Shown: piece by piece, positions 30,885-42,463 of the stretch | How positions within the stretch are numbered: position 1 is the stretch's first letter | How the letters are laid out: the number at the start of each line of letters is the position of its first letter | Source of the DNA: Russula earlei | Taxonomy: Eukaryota; Basidiomycota; Agaricomycetes; Russulales; Russulaceae | DNA length: 64,000 bases | NCBI GenBank assembly: GCA_025769875.1 | Contig: JAGFNK010000250.1 | Location: 1 to 64,000, forward strand | Direction: 5' to 3' | The notes under the pieces: generated by a model | Told to the model about the DNA's origin: nothing | The model's input: only the letters and a program-made list of their open reading frames with translations | Databases searched by the model: none | Translations under genes and position numbers: made by a program

Positions 30885-33800
30885 TTATGCCTTTTCGTGT
30901 ATGGCGAAAATGCGCGATGACACCCGGCGCGGAATTGGTGAGAGAATGTGATGGGGGGTGACGTGCCCGAGATGAGGGTCGTCATCGGACGACTCGCAAC
31001 ATGGCGGCGCGGTGCCGCCATGATTGTCTAGCTCAGTTGCCATGGAGTCATCTACGCGATCCCCGACCGTCAGATCGTCAGCCACATAGAAAGGAAGCAC
31101 GAGACACGGAAGCAGGGGGCAACCACGGGGCAGGGCAGGGCAACGAGGGACAAACTTACCGCTCCCAAAGAGCACTCGCGCCTGCCTTAATGACGCGGAG
31201 ATAGGCGACGACGAACCTTGGCTTGGACGCCCAGCGGCGACATCGTCGTCGTTCGAATCTGGCTCAGCCCAGACCATTTTCTCAGCCTTCACGACTATTA
31301 CCTCGTCGTAAGCGGTGGCATCGGCGACGTCAGCAGAAACGTTCTGTCGCTTCCCAGATGACCGCCTCTTCGCCGCGGATATTACAGGCCGTTCGAGAAC
31401 CCCCGCGCCGACACCGGTGACAAGTGACTTGGCACGCCGCAGGCTGCGACGAACCACTGGACGAGGCTGTTCGTGCTGCTGCTGCGGGGGCGGCGGTAAT
31501 TCCACTGATATTGCTAATGATGGTGTAGATGCCGAGGTTTGGCACGTCTGCATGCGTACATAGCTTGCGCTGCTGCGTGACTTTGTCCTGCGCAAGACCA
31601 ACTTTGGCACTTCGACAGCGTCCATGAACACACCCTTGCGCTTGAGCTTATGCCGCACGGGCTGTGGCGTCGGTGACGCCCTCAAACTGGACAGCTCAGG
31701 CCAAGGCTGTGGCAGCGCACGGGGCACTGTGCTGGAGGTGAATACCCTGACGGCGGCGGGGTGAGGGGGGTGATGGCTGTCCGTTGCTGGGCTGGGTGTA
31801 ACTGGCCGAAGTAGGCTTTGCCGGACCTCTTCACGTTCCGCCTCGCTGTCGTCATCGTCATCGTTCGACTTCACGGCCACGTGCCCACCGCGTTGCTTCT
31901 TCGTGGGCCGGGAGTCGGTCAGTCCGTTGCTCGCTCGGCGCTTGCCGAGTTTGGGCGTACTTAGCGACGCCATTGCCATCGCCGTGGCCGGACGTGGGCG
32001 TTGTTTTGGCGGTGTGTTCTCCTTGTCCGAGCCATCCGAGACTTTCCGAGGAGAGTGAACTGGAGATCGAGGCGGCCTGGACGGACTAGAAGGAGACACT
32101 GGGCGCATCACAAAGTCGAGTTTCGTCGGGGCGAGAGGTGAGAATATGACTGTTGGTAGGATGGCATTTTTTGATGGCCGTCTGGGGGAGGACATGGTAG
32201 GCGCTGCTTTTGGTGTTGACACTAGCTCCATCTCTTTTGTAAATGAAGCGAAGGCGTTGGACTCCTGAGAGGGTTCCGTCCCATCGGATGTGTCGTCTTC
32301 GTCGACGGCGATGGTCGATGAAGAGCTCCATGTGAATGCGGACTCGAGGGTGGGTATCAGTGTTCGTTTGGAATGGACAACATCAGCAGTCTCAGCTCGA
32401 AGTGGTGCAGGAATAAGGTGAACTTCCCTCCCACACGCCTTGAGGCAGGTCATCACAGGTGACGGCCACCCAGCCTTCGGAATAGTGACTTCGGCGTAGG
32501 TCAAGTCCCAATAGTCTTGAAAGGCGTGTACAATCCCTTGTGGTTTGTCCTCGCGGCCAATGAAACCGGCCTCGAGCAGCGGGCCCAAGGATTTGAGAGT
32601 ATCGATCGATGAGCCGAGCGACTGTAGGCACACCATAATGGTCTCATACAAAGGAACCACCTAAGGGGCGAAGGTTATATCAGACCGACGAAAGGGCAGA
32701 AACCAGAATTAACCACCCACATCAAATGTATATTCCTCCACGGTGAGTACCCGGTATTGGTCCGCGACCCACACGCTCAGACCCTCCTGTAGGGAACCGA
32801 CAACCTCGCGCAGCTTCTTGACCGGGCACCTGTCCACGACCCTCGTGACAGCGCGTATGAGCCACAGGGACGCGACCCTGTTCCGCGGCCCCGGAGGGTA
32901 TATACTGACGAGTGTGTCGTTCACGAATCCAAGCAGTGCCGGGGCGTCGGTTGGCACCTCGGCGTGACCAAGCAGGAGCTCTGCGGCGTGCGTCGCCGAC
33001 GTGCCAGTCGGGATATGCGTGCTCGCGATGGTGCTTGCGAGGTGGTCGAGCATGCGCGTGGTGTCCCCGCCGTCATCGAGAGCACGCGCTAGGCAGACCT
33101 GGAGCGTCGCGTCCCACGCGTCGAGGTCTTCTGTGTTCATTTCCCATCCATCCTTGTCGCTGCCACGCACAAGTCACATTAGCATGCTACACTGAGAGGG
33201 ACAGAGCAAAAAGGGCGAGGCTTACCAGAATGGCACGCTAAGGAGCACCAGGGCCTCTTCCCATCCCACCGCAAGCGTTCGCCATCGCTCCGCAAACACA
33301 CGCCAGACTCGCGCGCGCACGTCCGTCTCCCAGCTCCAGACCCACCGTCGGCTCGCGCTAGGGGTACCCCAGAACATACGAAGGAGCGCAGGGGCCAACG
33401 TGGAACCTGAGACACTGGTGCGCAAGAGCACCTCGGCGCAGAGCATGGCCCATTGGGTCCGAGCGTCATGCGGCGTATCCGTCTCCCACACAAGCTCGGC
33501 CTCCCTCTCTATCAGCCATGTGAGCAGAGCCTCGCTTGGGGTCCCTGCGAGCGCCTGCATGGGCAGTATTGCATGAGCGTGCCCCCAGAGCGTGCGAACC
33601 ACCGCGAGCTTCATCGCTGCGTTCGAGCGCGTGTGCGGCGCCAGGTCAACCTCGGACGCGATTTGTGAGGGAGCCTCAGGGTCGCCAGAAGGAACCAATT
33701 GGACTTTCGGGTCGCCAAGAATGTCTTGCATCAACGAGACAGCGAGCTCAGCCAGCTTCCGCACCAAGCCGCCCTCTTGACCATCTTCATCGTCGCTGGC

Positions 33801-36121
33801 GTCAGGTGAGCTTTGCAGGCCGCGGAGCGCAGCCTTGAGCAGACCCTTCCATGATTGAACAAGTTCAGGCTGTGCAAACACAAGGGAAAATACCGAGATC
33901 AGCCACCCTTGCCCGCGCCGCAACGAGACGGATGAAAACGACTTACAGGGAGCTCCGCATCTGAGCTCAGGCACACCTGCGTCAATGCACTGCGCCAAAC
34001 CTTGATCAGACCATCCATCACCCCAGGCATCCACAGCTCGACAGCGTTGAGTGCACAGACATCCGCCTCGGTTGACGTCTGTCTCAGTACTTGGCGAACC
34101 TCCTCGGAAAGTGAAGCAAAATCGACTGTCAGCAGGCCAGGGTCAGCACTAAACAGGCCTTTAGGGAGCAGCTTTCCCCAATCCCAGTCCGCATCTCCAT
34201 CTTCATTCATTTCCGCCTCCTGCTTATCCTTCACTTGCGGAGAGGGTACTGTGTCACATTGTGTCGAGACGAGCCGGCAGAGCGTCTGAACAGCATCGTG
34301 GCACATGTTCCCCCCTCGTTGGACCATGGATTCCAGGAGCGCGATTGCACGCGATACTCTATGTGCGTCGTCTGACTTGTGAGCAAGCAGTGCGCCGACA
34401 GTACTAACGCCAGCACCCATGTCGACCACCGTCGCGACGACCTTCCAGAAGTCGTCTCGCCGTGCCTCTTCTGCCCGCGTCCAGGCGGCAGCCGTCGTCA
34501 CCGGCTCATCCTCCCATCCCTCTTCATCCCTTTCATCGCCCTTACGCAGAAAGGGTGGTCGGAAGTACGCCCATACCAGGGGGCGCCACACCGCACACGC
34601 AAGCGCACGCACGGATGACTTTTTGTGACGTATGGAGAGGGCGAGGAGCCCCTTGACGACGTTCGTGAGCTTTGTGCTTGTCACGAGTGCGGGACCAAGT
34701 AGTACAATAAGGGCGGCGAGGGTACACAGTGCCCATACAGGACCCTGTGCAGCGCAAGTCGGATCATGCGAGGCGAGTGTTGTGCGCAGGGTCTTGATAA
34801 GCATCGAGTCTGATTTACTGGCGCTCGGAGTGCTAGGGGAAGAGGTAGTCGGTGGTGCGGGATCAACGGTAAGTGTCGCGACAACAATTTCAGAGAGCCG
34901 GGTATGTGCATGTGAGAGGGGAATCTGTGAGGCGCCGAGGGCCAAGCCGCTGAGAGCATGACACGCCTGAGCACGCAGAGCGAGTCGCGGCGCAAGTAGG
35001 TTGTCGAGGATGGAAGGAAGGAGTTCGGTAAACGCAGGCACGAAGATAGAGGGCTCATGAATAGAAAGATCGTGGATAGCCTGACGACAAAATTGTCCAG
35101 TGGGTCTGGTGAGTGAGGCATGAGCGACGTACCTTCAAACCATCACATACTGAACCCTTTTTGCCCTCCTTTCCGAGTTCACCCTCGATGGCGCGTCGGA
35201 GGGCATAGGCGATTCGGTCTTTGGCCGGGCCAAGGACCTCCGCAGGTAATCGTTGGGTCTGAATGAGCCAAATGGCAAGTGCGCAGGTCTTCCGTGCGTT
35301 TAGCGTCGGCAATTCAGGTGCAAGTGGGATTGCCAGCGCCTGAGTAACCATGGAGCCGAGATGTTGATCTGTAAGAAGATCGAGTCAGGGTGAAGAAAAG
35401 TGAAGATGCAATTGGGGATAAACGTACAGTCAAACTGAGTGTAGACTGCGGGAAGAGTGAAAACAAGGCCCAGGAATTTCATGACGGCGTGCGACACGGT
35501 GGCGAGGTCGCGTGCGTACTTGACCTGCTCTTCGTTCATGCCGCATCTTCGTTTTCGCGGGCTCTTTTCCGGGGATGGAAGCGCTGGTGGAGGCTCTGGA
35601 ATCGTGCAGCCTAACCGGTCATTCCCGTCCATCGGATCACTCAAAGGACGGGCGAGGTCACGCACGACCCTATCGAGAAAAGCCATCCGGTGCTTCCGTA
35701 TGGGCTGGAATAATGGCCATGAGCAGTTGTTGTCCGTTGTTTCCTGGACGGCTGCTCTGAGCCGAGCCGTAAGAACGGAATAAGCCTCGATGAGATCGGG
35801 AAGAGTTGAACATTGAGCAAGAATTTTGTTCACGGGACCGTCGAGATAATGGAGATCTGATAGTGGATCGCCTGGTTCTGGGGTGACTTGACGCTTGTTT
35901 TCGAGGAATAGCAATGGCAAAATGGGATAGGGTGTTTGTTTGAGGATTGAGCGAAGTGGAAGCTCTTTGGATGCACTCCCAGCAGGCTTCCTCGTTCCGG
36001 TTGGACTGGCGACGGAGTGATACTCGTTAACCTGTGACCACGCCACACGAGCATGAATGGCAGGGCTAGCACGTCGATTCTCCTTGTCGGAACGCGAGTG
36101 AGGGGGAGTCAAGAGGGTCAT
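30885..36121 (-). CDS. RIF1: RIF1 homologue (telomere/replication-timing factor), seven exons
   Basis: Exons inferred from splice signals and frame: 36121-35428, 35368-35133, 35080-33947, 33869-33226, 33159-32721, 32660-31160, 31051-30885. They total 4815 nt, an exact multiple of three, giving 1604 aa. All six introns (52-108 bp) have GT...AG ends. Residues ~170-420 carry the Rif1 N-terminal HEAT-like domain (VSHAVMKFLGLVFTLPAVY, MVTQALAIPLAPELPTLNAR, LAIWLIQTQRLPAEVLGPA, FTELLPSILDNLLAPRLALR); the helical region continues to ~1050. The C-terminal ~500 residues are disordered, Ser/Pro- and basic-rich (DKENTPPKQRPRPATA). RVAW (25-28) and SILK (58-61) near the N-terminus fit PP1-docking motifs. 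Rif1 proteins recruit PP1 to oppose DDK at origins and act at telomeres; that role is inferred from family membership. The gene is CpG-rich with an open frame, unlike the flanking transposons. Intron 6 (31159-31052, 108 nt) has no stop and keeps frame, so it might be retained. Confidence 0.88.
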
Positions 36122-36299
36122 TATGTGATATTGCGTTTGACCGGACTCAATAATAATGATAGGTGGTTAGGGCGAGGCGTGAAGAATGAGGAATCGAAGA
36201 ACTGCTCAGGCAAAGGTCAGGAGCCAAGGTCAGGTCTCAGGTCGAACCGACAAGTAATCGACGCGGTATGGTACAATATTCAATTAAGCGTTGTTGTTG

Positions 36300-36305
36300 A
36301 CGCGT
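36300..36305. promoter_or_regulatory. possible MCB (ACGCGT) element upstream of RIF1
   Basis: One ACGCGT lies about 180 bp upstream of the RIF1 ATG, with a near-match (GACGCGG) at 36260. ACGCGT is the G1/S box bound by MBF in yeasts. A single 6-mer can occur by chance. The remainder of 36122-36560 shows no gene. Confidence 0.25.
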
Positions 36306-36691
36306 CGCGTGCACTGTTTGCTATTCTTTGCCACATCCCTAAACAGCGAGCCATCATTCGGACAGTCACGCTCTGTCACGGTGTGTGGTGCGACAAGTGT
36401 CACGCTCCAGAAAAGGCAAGTGCCCCACCAACTTGGCTCCTCAAGGCAATTCCCATCAACCCCGCAATTGTTTTCAAATGCAGACAATTCTTAAGTTTCA
36501 TAATGGTGTATTCAAGAGTCAAGTACAACAAAATAAATAATATTTAAACTTAATCTAACGGCTCGACTTGATGCCCAAGAAGGCTGGTGCTGTTAACCAC
36601 ATGCAGGAACTCAGAATGACAGAACTCAGGTTCTATTATTGTAGACTAGCCTACTCGAAGGTACATGTTTATAGACCAAAGTTGAGTAGCT

Positions 36692-37033
36692 AATAGAAAA
36701 GGAAAGAAAAAAAGAAAGAGAAAAGAAAGAAAAGAAATGCCTCGAAGCACAACAAATCGAGTCACAGGCAGGTGAGCACGCGCGAAGGTGATCACAATCG
36801 TGCGACGTGTATTGTGGGTGGGATGACGGCGGTGGGGTTGAGCGTGTGGCGAGCATGCAGGCACTGGGGGAGCAGCTGCGGCATGCAGAGCATTGTCTCT
36901 GCCGTGTGTGCTGCGATGGTTCCAATTCCGGAGGTCCACCAGAGCAATCCTGCATACCCTAGACCAGAAGCGAGAACATGAAGAAAATAAAAAGGAAGAA
37001 AAGAAGAAAAGAAAGGGAAAATGAAAGAAAGCA
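36692..37033 (+). repeat. two purine-rich GAAA tracts
   Basis: Simple GA-rich tracts lie at about 36692-36741 and 36976-37033. The interval between them contains a degenerate unit of the minisatellite described next. The open frames on either strand are low complexity and not supported as genes. Confidence 0.75.
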
Positions 37034-37070
37034 CTTGAAAGCCAGAATGCTGCTCAGTGACATCGAGGGT

Positions 37071-37411
37071 GGCATTGGGCGGGGCCATTCAGCCTTTGTG
37101 TGGTGTATCGATTTGTCAGGAGGGCACACGCGCAATGGCACAGCATGCGTTGAAGGCGAGATGATGAAGGTGGGGGAGTGGCGTTGGGTGGGACCATTCA
37201 GCCCTCGTGTGCACAGTTTGTCGGGAGAACGCGTGCGCGAAGGGGATTGCAGTCGTGCGGCGTGTGTTGGCAGGATGATGGAGGCGACGAGGGAGTGGCA
37301 TTCGCGGGGCTGTTCAGCCTTCATGTGGTGCCAATTTGTCGTAAGGGCATCCCCATCGTGATCGCAAGGGTGCAATGTCTGTTGCTGGCAGGATGGCGGA
37401 GGTGCGAGGGA
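37071..37411 (+). repeat. minisatellite, three units of 109-117 bp
   Basis: Units start near 37071, 37180 and 37297 with GGCRTTSGG...CATTCAGCC-like sequence and share a CAGGATGATGGAGG-like segment; a partial fourth follows 37411. GC- and CpG-rich. It gives long open frames on both strands that I treat as spurious. Confidence 0.8.
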
Positions 37412-37834
37412 GCGGGATGTGGCTTGGGCATCATTGCAGTGGAAGAGTGCAGCGCGACATTGACCCTCTGTTATGCCACAATTTCCATTTCAAGTACAAC
37501 AACTTCTGTTATCAAGTAATTTATTCTTATCATTAAGTAATTATATTTATTTTCTGAATTGTAAAGATGTTCAAGCACCGCTCTGCTGACAAAGTCCGAC
37601 AGTCCGGATTTGGGTGTCACATTTTTGCAAAGACTTGGTGCGACTCCCCGCCTTGCCATTTTCGCAAACCTCGGACTAAGAACTGTGACACGGCATCGGT
37701 TGGCAAGCATGACAAACAGCCATTTTTGTTTTCACTACACAATGCAGTTTTCATCAAAAAAATTATTGGGTATGTAGATAGAAGGTACTATAGTATTGTA
37801 GTTGTTGAGTAAGAGAAATCAATGGTGTCCGAAT
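37412..37834. other. non-coding, nothing recognised
   Basis: AT-rich from 37480 to 37560, then mixed sequence. Short open frames only. Confidence 0.4.
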
Positions 37835-38066
37835 GAGGGTGCTGTCAACGAAGGTGCAGTTTTGGAATTTCGCATCACGGGAATGCCACCCAAACAAAGC
37901 CGGGCTCCAAGGGCTGCACTGTGGGAAACTTGAGACCCAGGATGGGAGAAGGAGCGACAGTGAACTGCCCAGTTGCAACCAAAGACCACCACCCCCTACA
38001 TACCGCGGCCTCCTGCATAAGCGGCCTAGCCGTGAGAATACAAACTCGGATTCAAAAATAAACAAA
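37835..38066 (+). mobile_element. truncated 3' end of a Tad-like LINE
   Basis: The segment ACTTGAGACCCAGGATGGGA (near 37928) and the end GAATACAAACTCGGATTCAA followed by an A-rich tail (38033-38070) match the 3' UTR layout of the LINE at 17061-18885. The start is uncertain. No coding sequence remains. Confidence 0.6.
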
Positions 38067-38212
38067 CAAATGAGATCGGCAACGGCCGCAATACTCTGGC
38101 CCTTTTTCGGATCGGATGAATTGCGATAGCTGAGTGATTGATGCTACTGTAGTGAATGCGATTTAGGCGGTGTTTGCGTGCATATCACCATCATTGATGA
38201 CCCTGATGAATA

Positions 38213-38445
38213 CTATCAGTTATGGGGAACTCGGCACTGTATCACCATCCCGGCATTCACAAATGTCACAAATATTACTCGAAAAACACTGGATGGACCT
38301 CCAGTTTTCTTTGCTAGAATGACATTAATGGTGCTCAATAGTATAACTACAAAATTTTGAATGGAGTTGTTCAAGCTCGAGCAGATACAGGGAAAATGAA
38401 ATTGCTGAGATGGTGATACACTGCCGAGTTCCCCATCACTGATAG
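38213..38445. repeat. TA-flanked MITE, 233 bp
   Basis: Terminal inverted repeats of about 40 bp (CTATCAGTTATGGGGAACTC and the complement of CCCCATCACTGATAG at the right end) with TA at 38211-38212 and 38446-38447. The right TIR has a few mismatches. The size, TIRs and TA target suit a Tc1/mariner-type MITE. Open frames crossing it are products of the inverted repeat. Confidence 0.7.
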
Positions 38446-38447
38446 TA

Positions 38448-38998
38448 GTGGAGACGCTCGGAGTTAAAATCGACAGTGAGGCTCCTGTTTCCACTGGTGC
38501 TGGTCCCCCAACAATCCCCTCTACACTGGAAGCACGACTTTCAAATCTACAAACCTCCTCATAATAATGCATATTTCCCATCCTTTTGTCATTTTCTGCC
38601 TCACAGTCCTCCCTTCGTCGTTGGCGGCTCCGGGTTTGTTGACGTGCGTCCACCTCTTAAAGTTCTGTTGCATCCTGGTATCGATTTTACTGCAGAAAAA
38701 TTCATCGCTATTTCAATCCAGAAGAAATGCCTGGGTTACCCCTACCCAATGACGGCCGCAAAACGCGACAGGACAAGATACAGGCCCTTCATGATTGGCA
38801 TGCAGTTTACCACAAACCTCACGTCCCGGGCTATGATCCTAATATGTATGTGTGGAACGGGAATGAGGATGGGTGGCTCACGAGGGAGGATGCAGAGGTG
38901 TATGCATTCCCCTACCACAATAACAATCTTTACGAACAGGTATTATTAGCCAAGCAATCCCGCCTGCAATCCAAACATAGCTAAACCACGTCCTCATG
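38448..38998 (+). other. possible relic coding sequence, unrecognised
   Basis: 38727-38984 is open (85 codons, beginning MPGLPLPNDGRKTRQDKIQA, with HKPHVPGYDPNMYVWNGNE) and looks protein-like rather than random, with moderate CpG. No family recognised and no splice model could be built; it may be a 3' exon of a lost gene. Confidence 0.3.
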
Positions 38999-39001
38999 TT
39001 A

Positions 39002-39407
39002 CACAACGGGCAGGAAGGGATAAGTCAGGTCTGCTTATAGTCAACTCAGTGGATAATAAAAGTAAAATATTTCAAGTGCTGAGTAGGGTCTGTTGCGGCC
39101 ACAAATTATATTACATAAGTAATGACCTTAGTTGAGCACAAAAAATGTGACAAAAAAGGTTAAATATGGAGAGTCTACTCATTCCGGCACAACATTTACC
39201 CTAGCCTGGCTAAAAGTTGTGCCGGAATGAGTAGACTCTCCATATTTAACCTTTTTTGTCACATTTTTTGTGCTCAACTAAGGTCATTACTTATGTAATA
39301 TAATTTGTGGCCGCAACAGACCCTACTCAGCACTTGAAATATTTTACTTTTATTATCCACTGAGTTGACTATAAGCAGAGTCAACTTATCCCTTCCTGCC
39401 CGTCGTG
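39002..39407. repeat. 406-bp foldback MITE, near-perfect palindrome
   Basis: Arms 39002-39193 and 39216-39407 are complementary except for a 4-bp mismatch near 39025 and one base at the tip; the loop is 22 nt. Ends CACAACGGG and CCCGTCGTG; TSD TTA at 38999-39001 and 39408-39410. The ends and 3-bp TSD allow either a CACTA-like or a Harbinger-like mover. Near-identity of the arms implies recent origin or gene conversion. Confidence 0.88.
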
Positions 39408-39410
39408 TTA

Positions 39411-40130
39411 GTTCATGTGGCCCAGGCCATCATCTCACATGCTAATATACACATTACATCAGTTGGGGTGTCCTCAGGGATTGATGTCTGTTCCAAGCTT
39501 GTATTAACATTGTTAAATAATAATAATTCATACAAAGTGCAGAGAGGCTGAAATCTGATATTGATTACAATTCAGTTGATCAATGTGAGGTGGAGGAGGA
39601 AGGCCCTGGGTCTTCATCACTTCATTGGCTGTTGCACTGTGTGCAACCTGCCACTGCCTGGCAGTCTTTGACATTTCATGGTGGGTTGAATTACCATAAA
39701 AGGCAATTGTGTTGGCAAGAGAATCAGGACTTCAATCATGCATTAATGGATGTAATTTAGTCATATAAGTAAGTTAATAATAAGATAACTCCTTACCTTT
39801 TTCCCCTACCAAAAAAAAGAAGTGCTATCACATTTCCAATTGATTGGCATGCCATCTGCACCATCTGCCCATTCCAGCCCAAGCACCCCTTACCTAGTAT
39901 CTCTCTCACAGGAGATCATATCATTATCATGTGATCTCACATGTAGCTTTGAAAATGCTAATCAAACAGTGGAGATCATTGAGGCCATGTGGGCCACCAA
40001 ATACAGTTTGGCAGCTGCAATCAATGTAATTCAAGGTTCCAAGGTCTTATCTAATAAGGAAGTGATTGTGCCCAATCAGAAAATGTGGATGGAGACAGCC
40101 AAGCAAATGGGTGTCAAACTCAAATGGGGC
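39411..40130 (+). other. relic sequence, no identified gene
   Basis: 39822-40130 reads as a 100-codon open frame (SFENANQTVEIIEAMWATKY, then VIVPNQKMWMETAKQMG) that runs straight into LTR-B copy 4. It could be the end of a disrupted gene or transposon. The upstream part has no recognised feature. Confidence 0.3.
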
Positions 40131-40943
40131 TGTTGTGAACCAAGGCCAGGTCCTGGCCACATATTGTCCTATTTCACTCAAAAGAAACCCCTCTCACTTT
40201 GCATCATCAACCCACTTCTATTTCATGGGCTACTCTTCCTATGATTCAAGATATTGCTGTCACAAAGGCACTATGGCACAACTAGACACCCATTTCCTAA
40301 TCAGGTAATCACCATGTGGCAGCCACATGGCCACTCAGCCACCAAGAACCTGAAACACTGGCATGGACTCATACAACTTGTTGCATGACTTATATGATGT
40401 CATTTAGCTCCAGTGACATCATGGCTGACTGAGTGGCTCCACACTGACATCATCTGCTCACCAAGCACCCCACAGTGACATCATTATGGTGTCATTGCTC
40501 CACAATGATCAGTAATACACTCAGTCAGCCCTAAATCTGACACAAGCAAGTTTATGGCTCTACAACCCTATTGGATGGTACCAAAGAGTCTAGAATAAGT
40601 TCCTGTGGTTTGTAATCAACCCTGTATCCAGTATAAGCCCCAATGTAGCATGGCAGTCATCAGACTGTCCATTTGTGATACTCTCCTTCCAAAGTACTCC
40701 TCAGTGACTGCTTTGTTTAAAGTCTTCTCTTGTCTTCAAGGTACTCTTCAATGACCACCTTGTTTAAAGCCCCTCACTACACTGACCTCTAACCTTTGCC
40801 TTTGTCTCCTGCAACACATACCAGTCCCCATCTGGTATCTCCTCAATGTTTGGCTTGTCCTCCTGTTCAACATGATCTATGCCACTATCCATCTGTTCTG
40901 ACCTTTGCCCACCTGCTCCTGAGTCCTTAGTGATCACCAGTAT

Positions 40944-42435
40944 TGTCAAGACTCACTGTTGAACTATCCAGTTCAAGAGCGAGGGGTAAGCTCAAAGACA
41001 AGTCAGTAGACGTCCAAGACAGCATGGGCAAGAAGTAGAGTCCAAAGCAGTACCAAATACCAAAGAGGTATAGTTACTGGTAGTGTCAAGCAGGTACACA
41101 GAGATGAAGCCAGAATGGTCACAAGGGGATGGTCCTTAAGGCCCCTTTTACCAACCGAGAATTCTTGAATCTTGAACTTGAACTTGGATTTTGGGATTTT
41201 CCAGGAGTGACAGGAATGACAGGTGTGATGTAAGTGACATAATAAACTAATATGAGTCCATTTCAAATATGAGTTATTTTCCTGTGTGATTTGCTGGGTT
41301 TACATGTGATATGTAAAATATTTTTTCTAACCCTTCCTTCCACTCCTTCCAAGTGGGGTATTGCAAGCATGTCATAAGGCAGAATATGTGTCACCAATGT
41401 GTGGGTGCACATCTTTGTGCAAATTTTGTATGTGCAGCTCTGGTGAAAATGGGGCTGCAAGCACCCAGATGTTGAGCTCGAGTTGGACTGCTTTGACGCT
41501 GACACATCATGTGTAACCCCAAATATGTGAGTATGCAAATGACAACAAAAAGAAATGCATATTAATTTATTATATACATCATATCACTTACATCACTCCT
41601 GTCACTCCTGTCACTCCTGGAAAATCCCGAAATCCAAGTTCAAGTTCAAGATTCAAGAATTCTTGGTTGGTAAAAGGGGCCTAAAGGAGTATCCCAGGGA
41701 TGGAGAGTGCCATAAACAAATGGACAGTCTGAGGACTGTCTGCTACTTTATTGAGCACTTATATACTACAAGAGAACTGCTAAATAGGGAACAAGTCATA
41801 ACCTTGTTATCAAGCACAATAGAGTGATGAGTAAGAAGTTGGAGTACACTTACTGACCATGCTCAGTCATGCTCAGTAATCTGCTGAGTAAGAAGGCTTC
41901 TCTTGATGAGTAAGAGCCTTATTGTTCATGTGTTTACTGTCCTAGTACATGTGCAAAGCACCTGATTCACTTGCTGTTAGTTAGTTTAGGGCCAGTCATT
42001 TGAGGACTTGTAGTTTGGTTCAAGGAATATAGTTGCCTATAAGGCCCCTTATATAGTACTATTAGGGTCCTTAGAGTCGACCCTAATACTTCTATTAAGG
42101 TCCTTAGTATTGCTGTATAGTTTGTTCTACAGTTATTAGAGTCAGTCTAATAATGCATTGTAGGTCTTTAATATTGTATTAGTGCCTATTGTAGGGCACT
42201 TCTAGTCATCCTAGAGGGTCCTTAGGGAGGCTATAATACTGTCCTTTATTGCTAAAAGGGTTGCCATTAAGTAGGGCTTGCTGTATGTCAATTGTGCTGA
42301 GAATCGCTCACGCGATATTGTGGACACCTCTACTCACCCCTTTTGTCTGTGTGAACAGGGTGACACCATAGAGACTGGGTTTCCTCTCATAAGGAAGGGT
42401 CCTTCAAGGCCCTTTCTTGGGAATGGTTCATGACA
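40944..42435 (-). mobile_element. solo LTR, family A, copy 6, with a nested MITE
   Basis: TGTCAAGACTCAC to GGTTCATGACA on +, with TSD AGTAT at 40939-40943 and 42436-42440, inside LTR-B copy 4. It contains the Harbinger-like MITE at 41141-41681. Confidence 0.95.
41141..41681. repeat. Harbinger-like MITE, 541 bp
   Basis: Terminal inverted repeats GGCCCCTTTTACCAACCGAG and the complement at the right end extend over about 60 bp and include a CAAGTTCAAG-type short repeat. TSD TAA at 41138-41140 and 41682-41684; other LTR-A copies show the unfilled CTTAAAGG. GGCC-type ends with a TAA/TTA target are typical of PIF/Harbinger MITEs. No coding capacity. Confidence 0.85.
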
Positions 42436-42453
42436 AGTATGTGTCTTGACATC

Positions 42454-42463
42454 TGGACAGTCT
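42454..42463 (+). promoter_or_regulatory. candidate self-priming primer-binding site of Gypsy-B copy 1
   Basis: TGGACAGTCT lies 2 nt after the LTR end and is the exact complement of AGACTGTCCA at 40662-40671 in the LTR, where the transcript is predicted to start. No tRNA complement was recognised. Confidence 0.6.

Larger units (their letters stand above)
40131..42451 (+). mobile_element. LTR, family B, copy 4 (5' LTR of Gypsy-B copy 1), split by LTR-A
   Basis: TGTTGTGAACCAAGG to GTGTCTTGACA. A weakened TATAAG box lies near 40632 and AGACTGTCCA at 40662-40671. LTR-A copy 6 sits 16 bp from its 3' end. Confidence 0.9.

Noticed and set aside
33453..33838. Several + strand open frames across 31001-35783
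   Set aside because: They are antisense to RIF1 exons, have no family resemblance, and result from high GC content.
38178..38653. A gene across 38178-38653
   Set aside because: The frames on both strands run through the terminal inverted repeats of the 233-bp MITE and are not continuous once it is removed.
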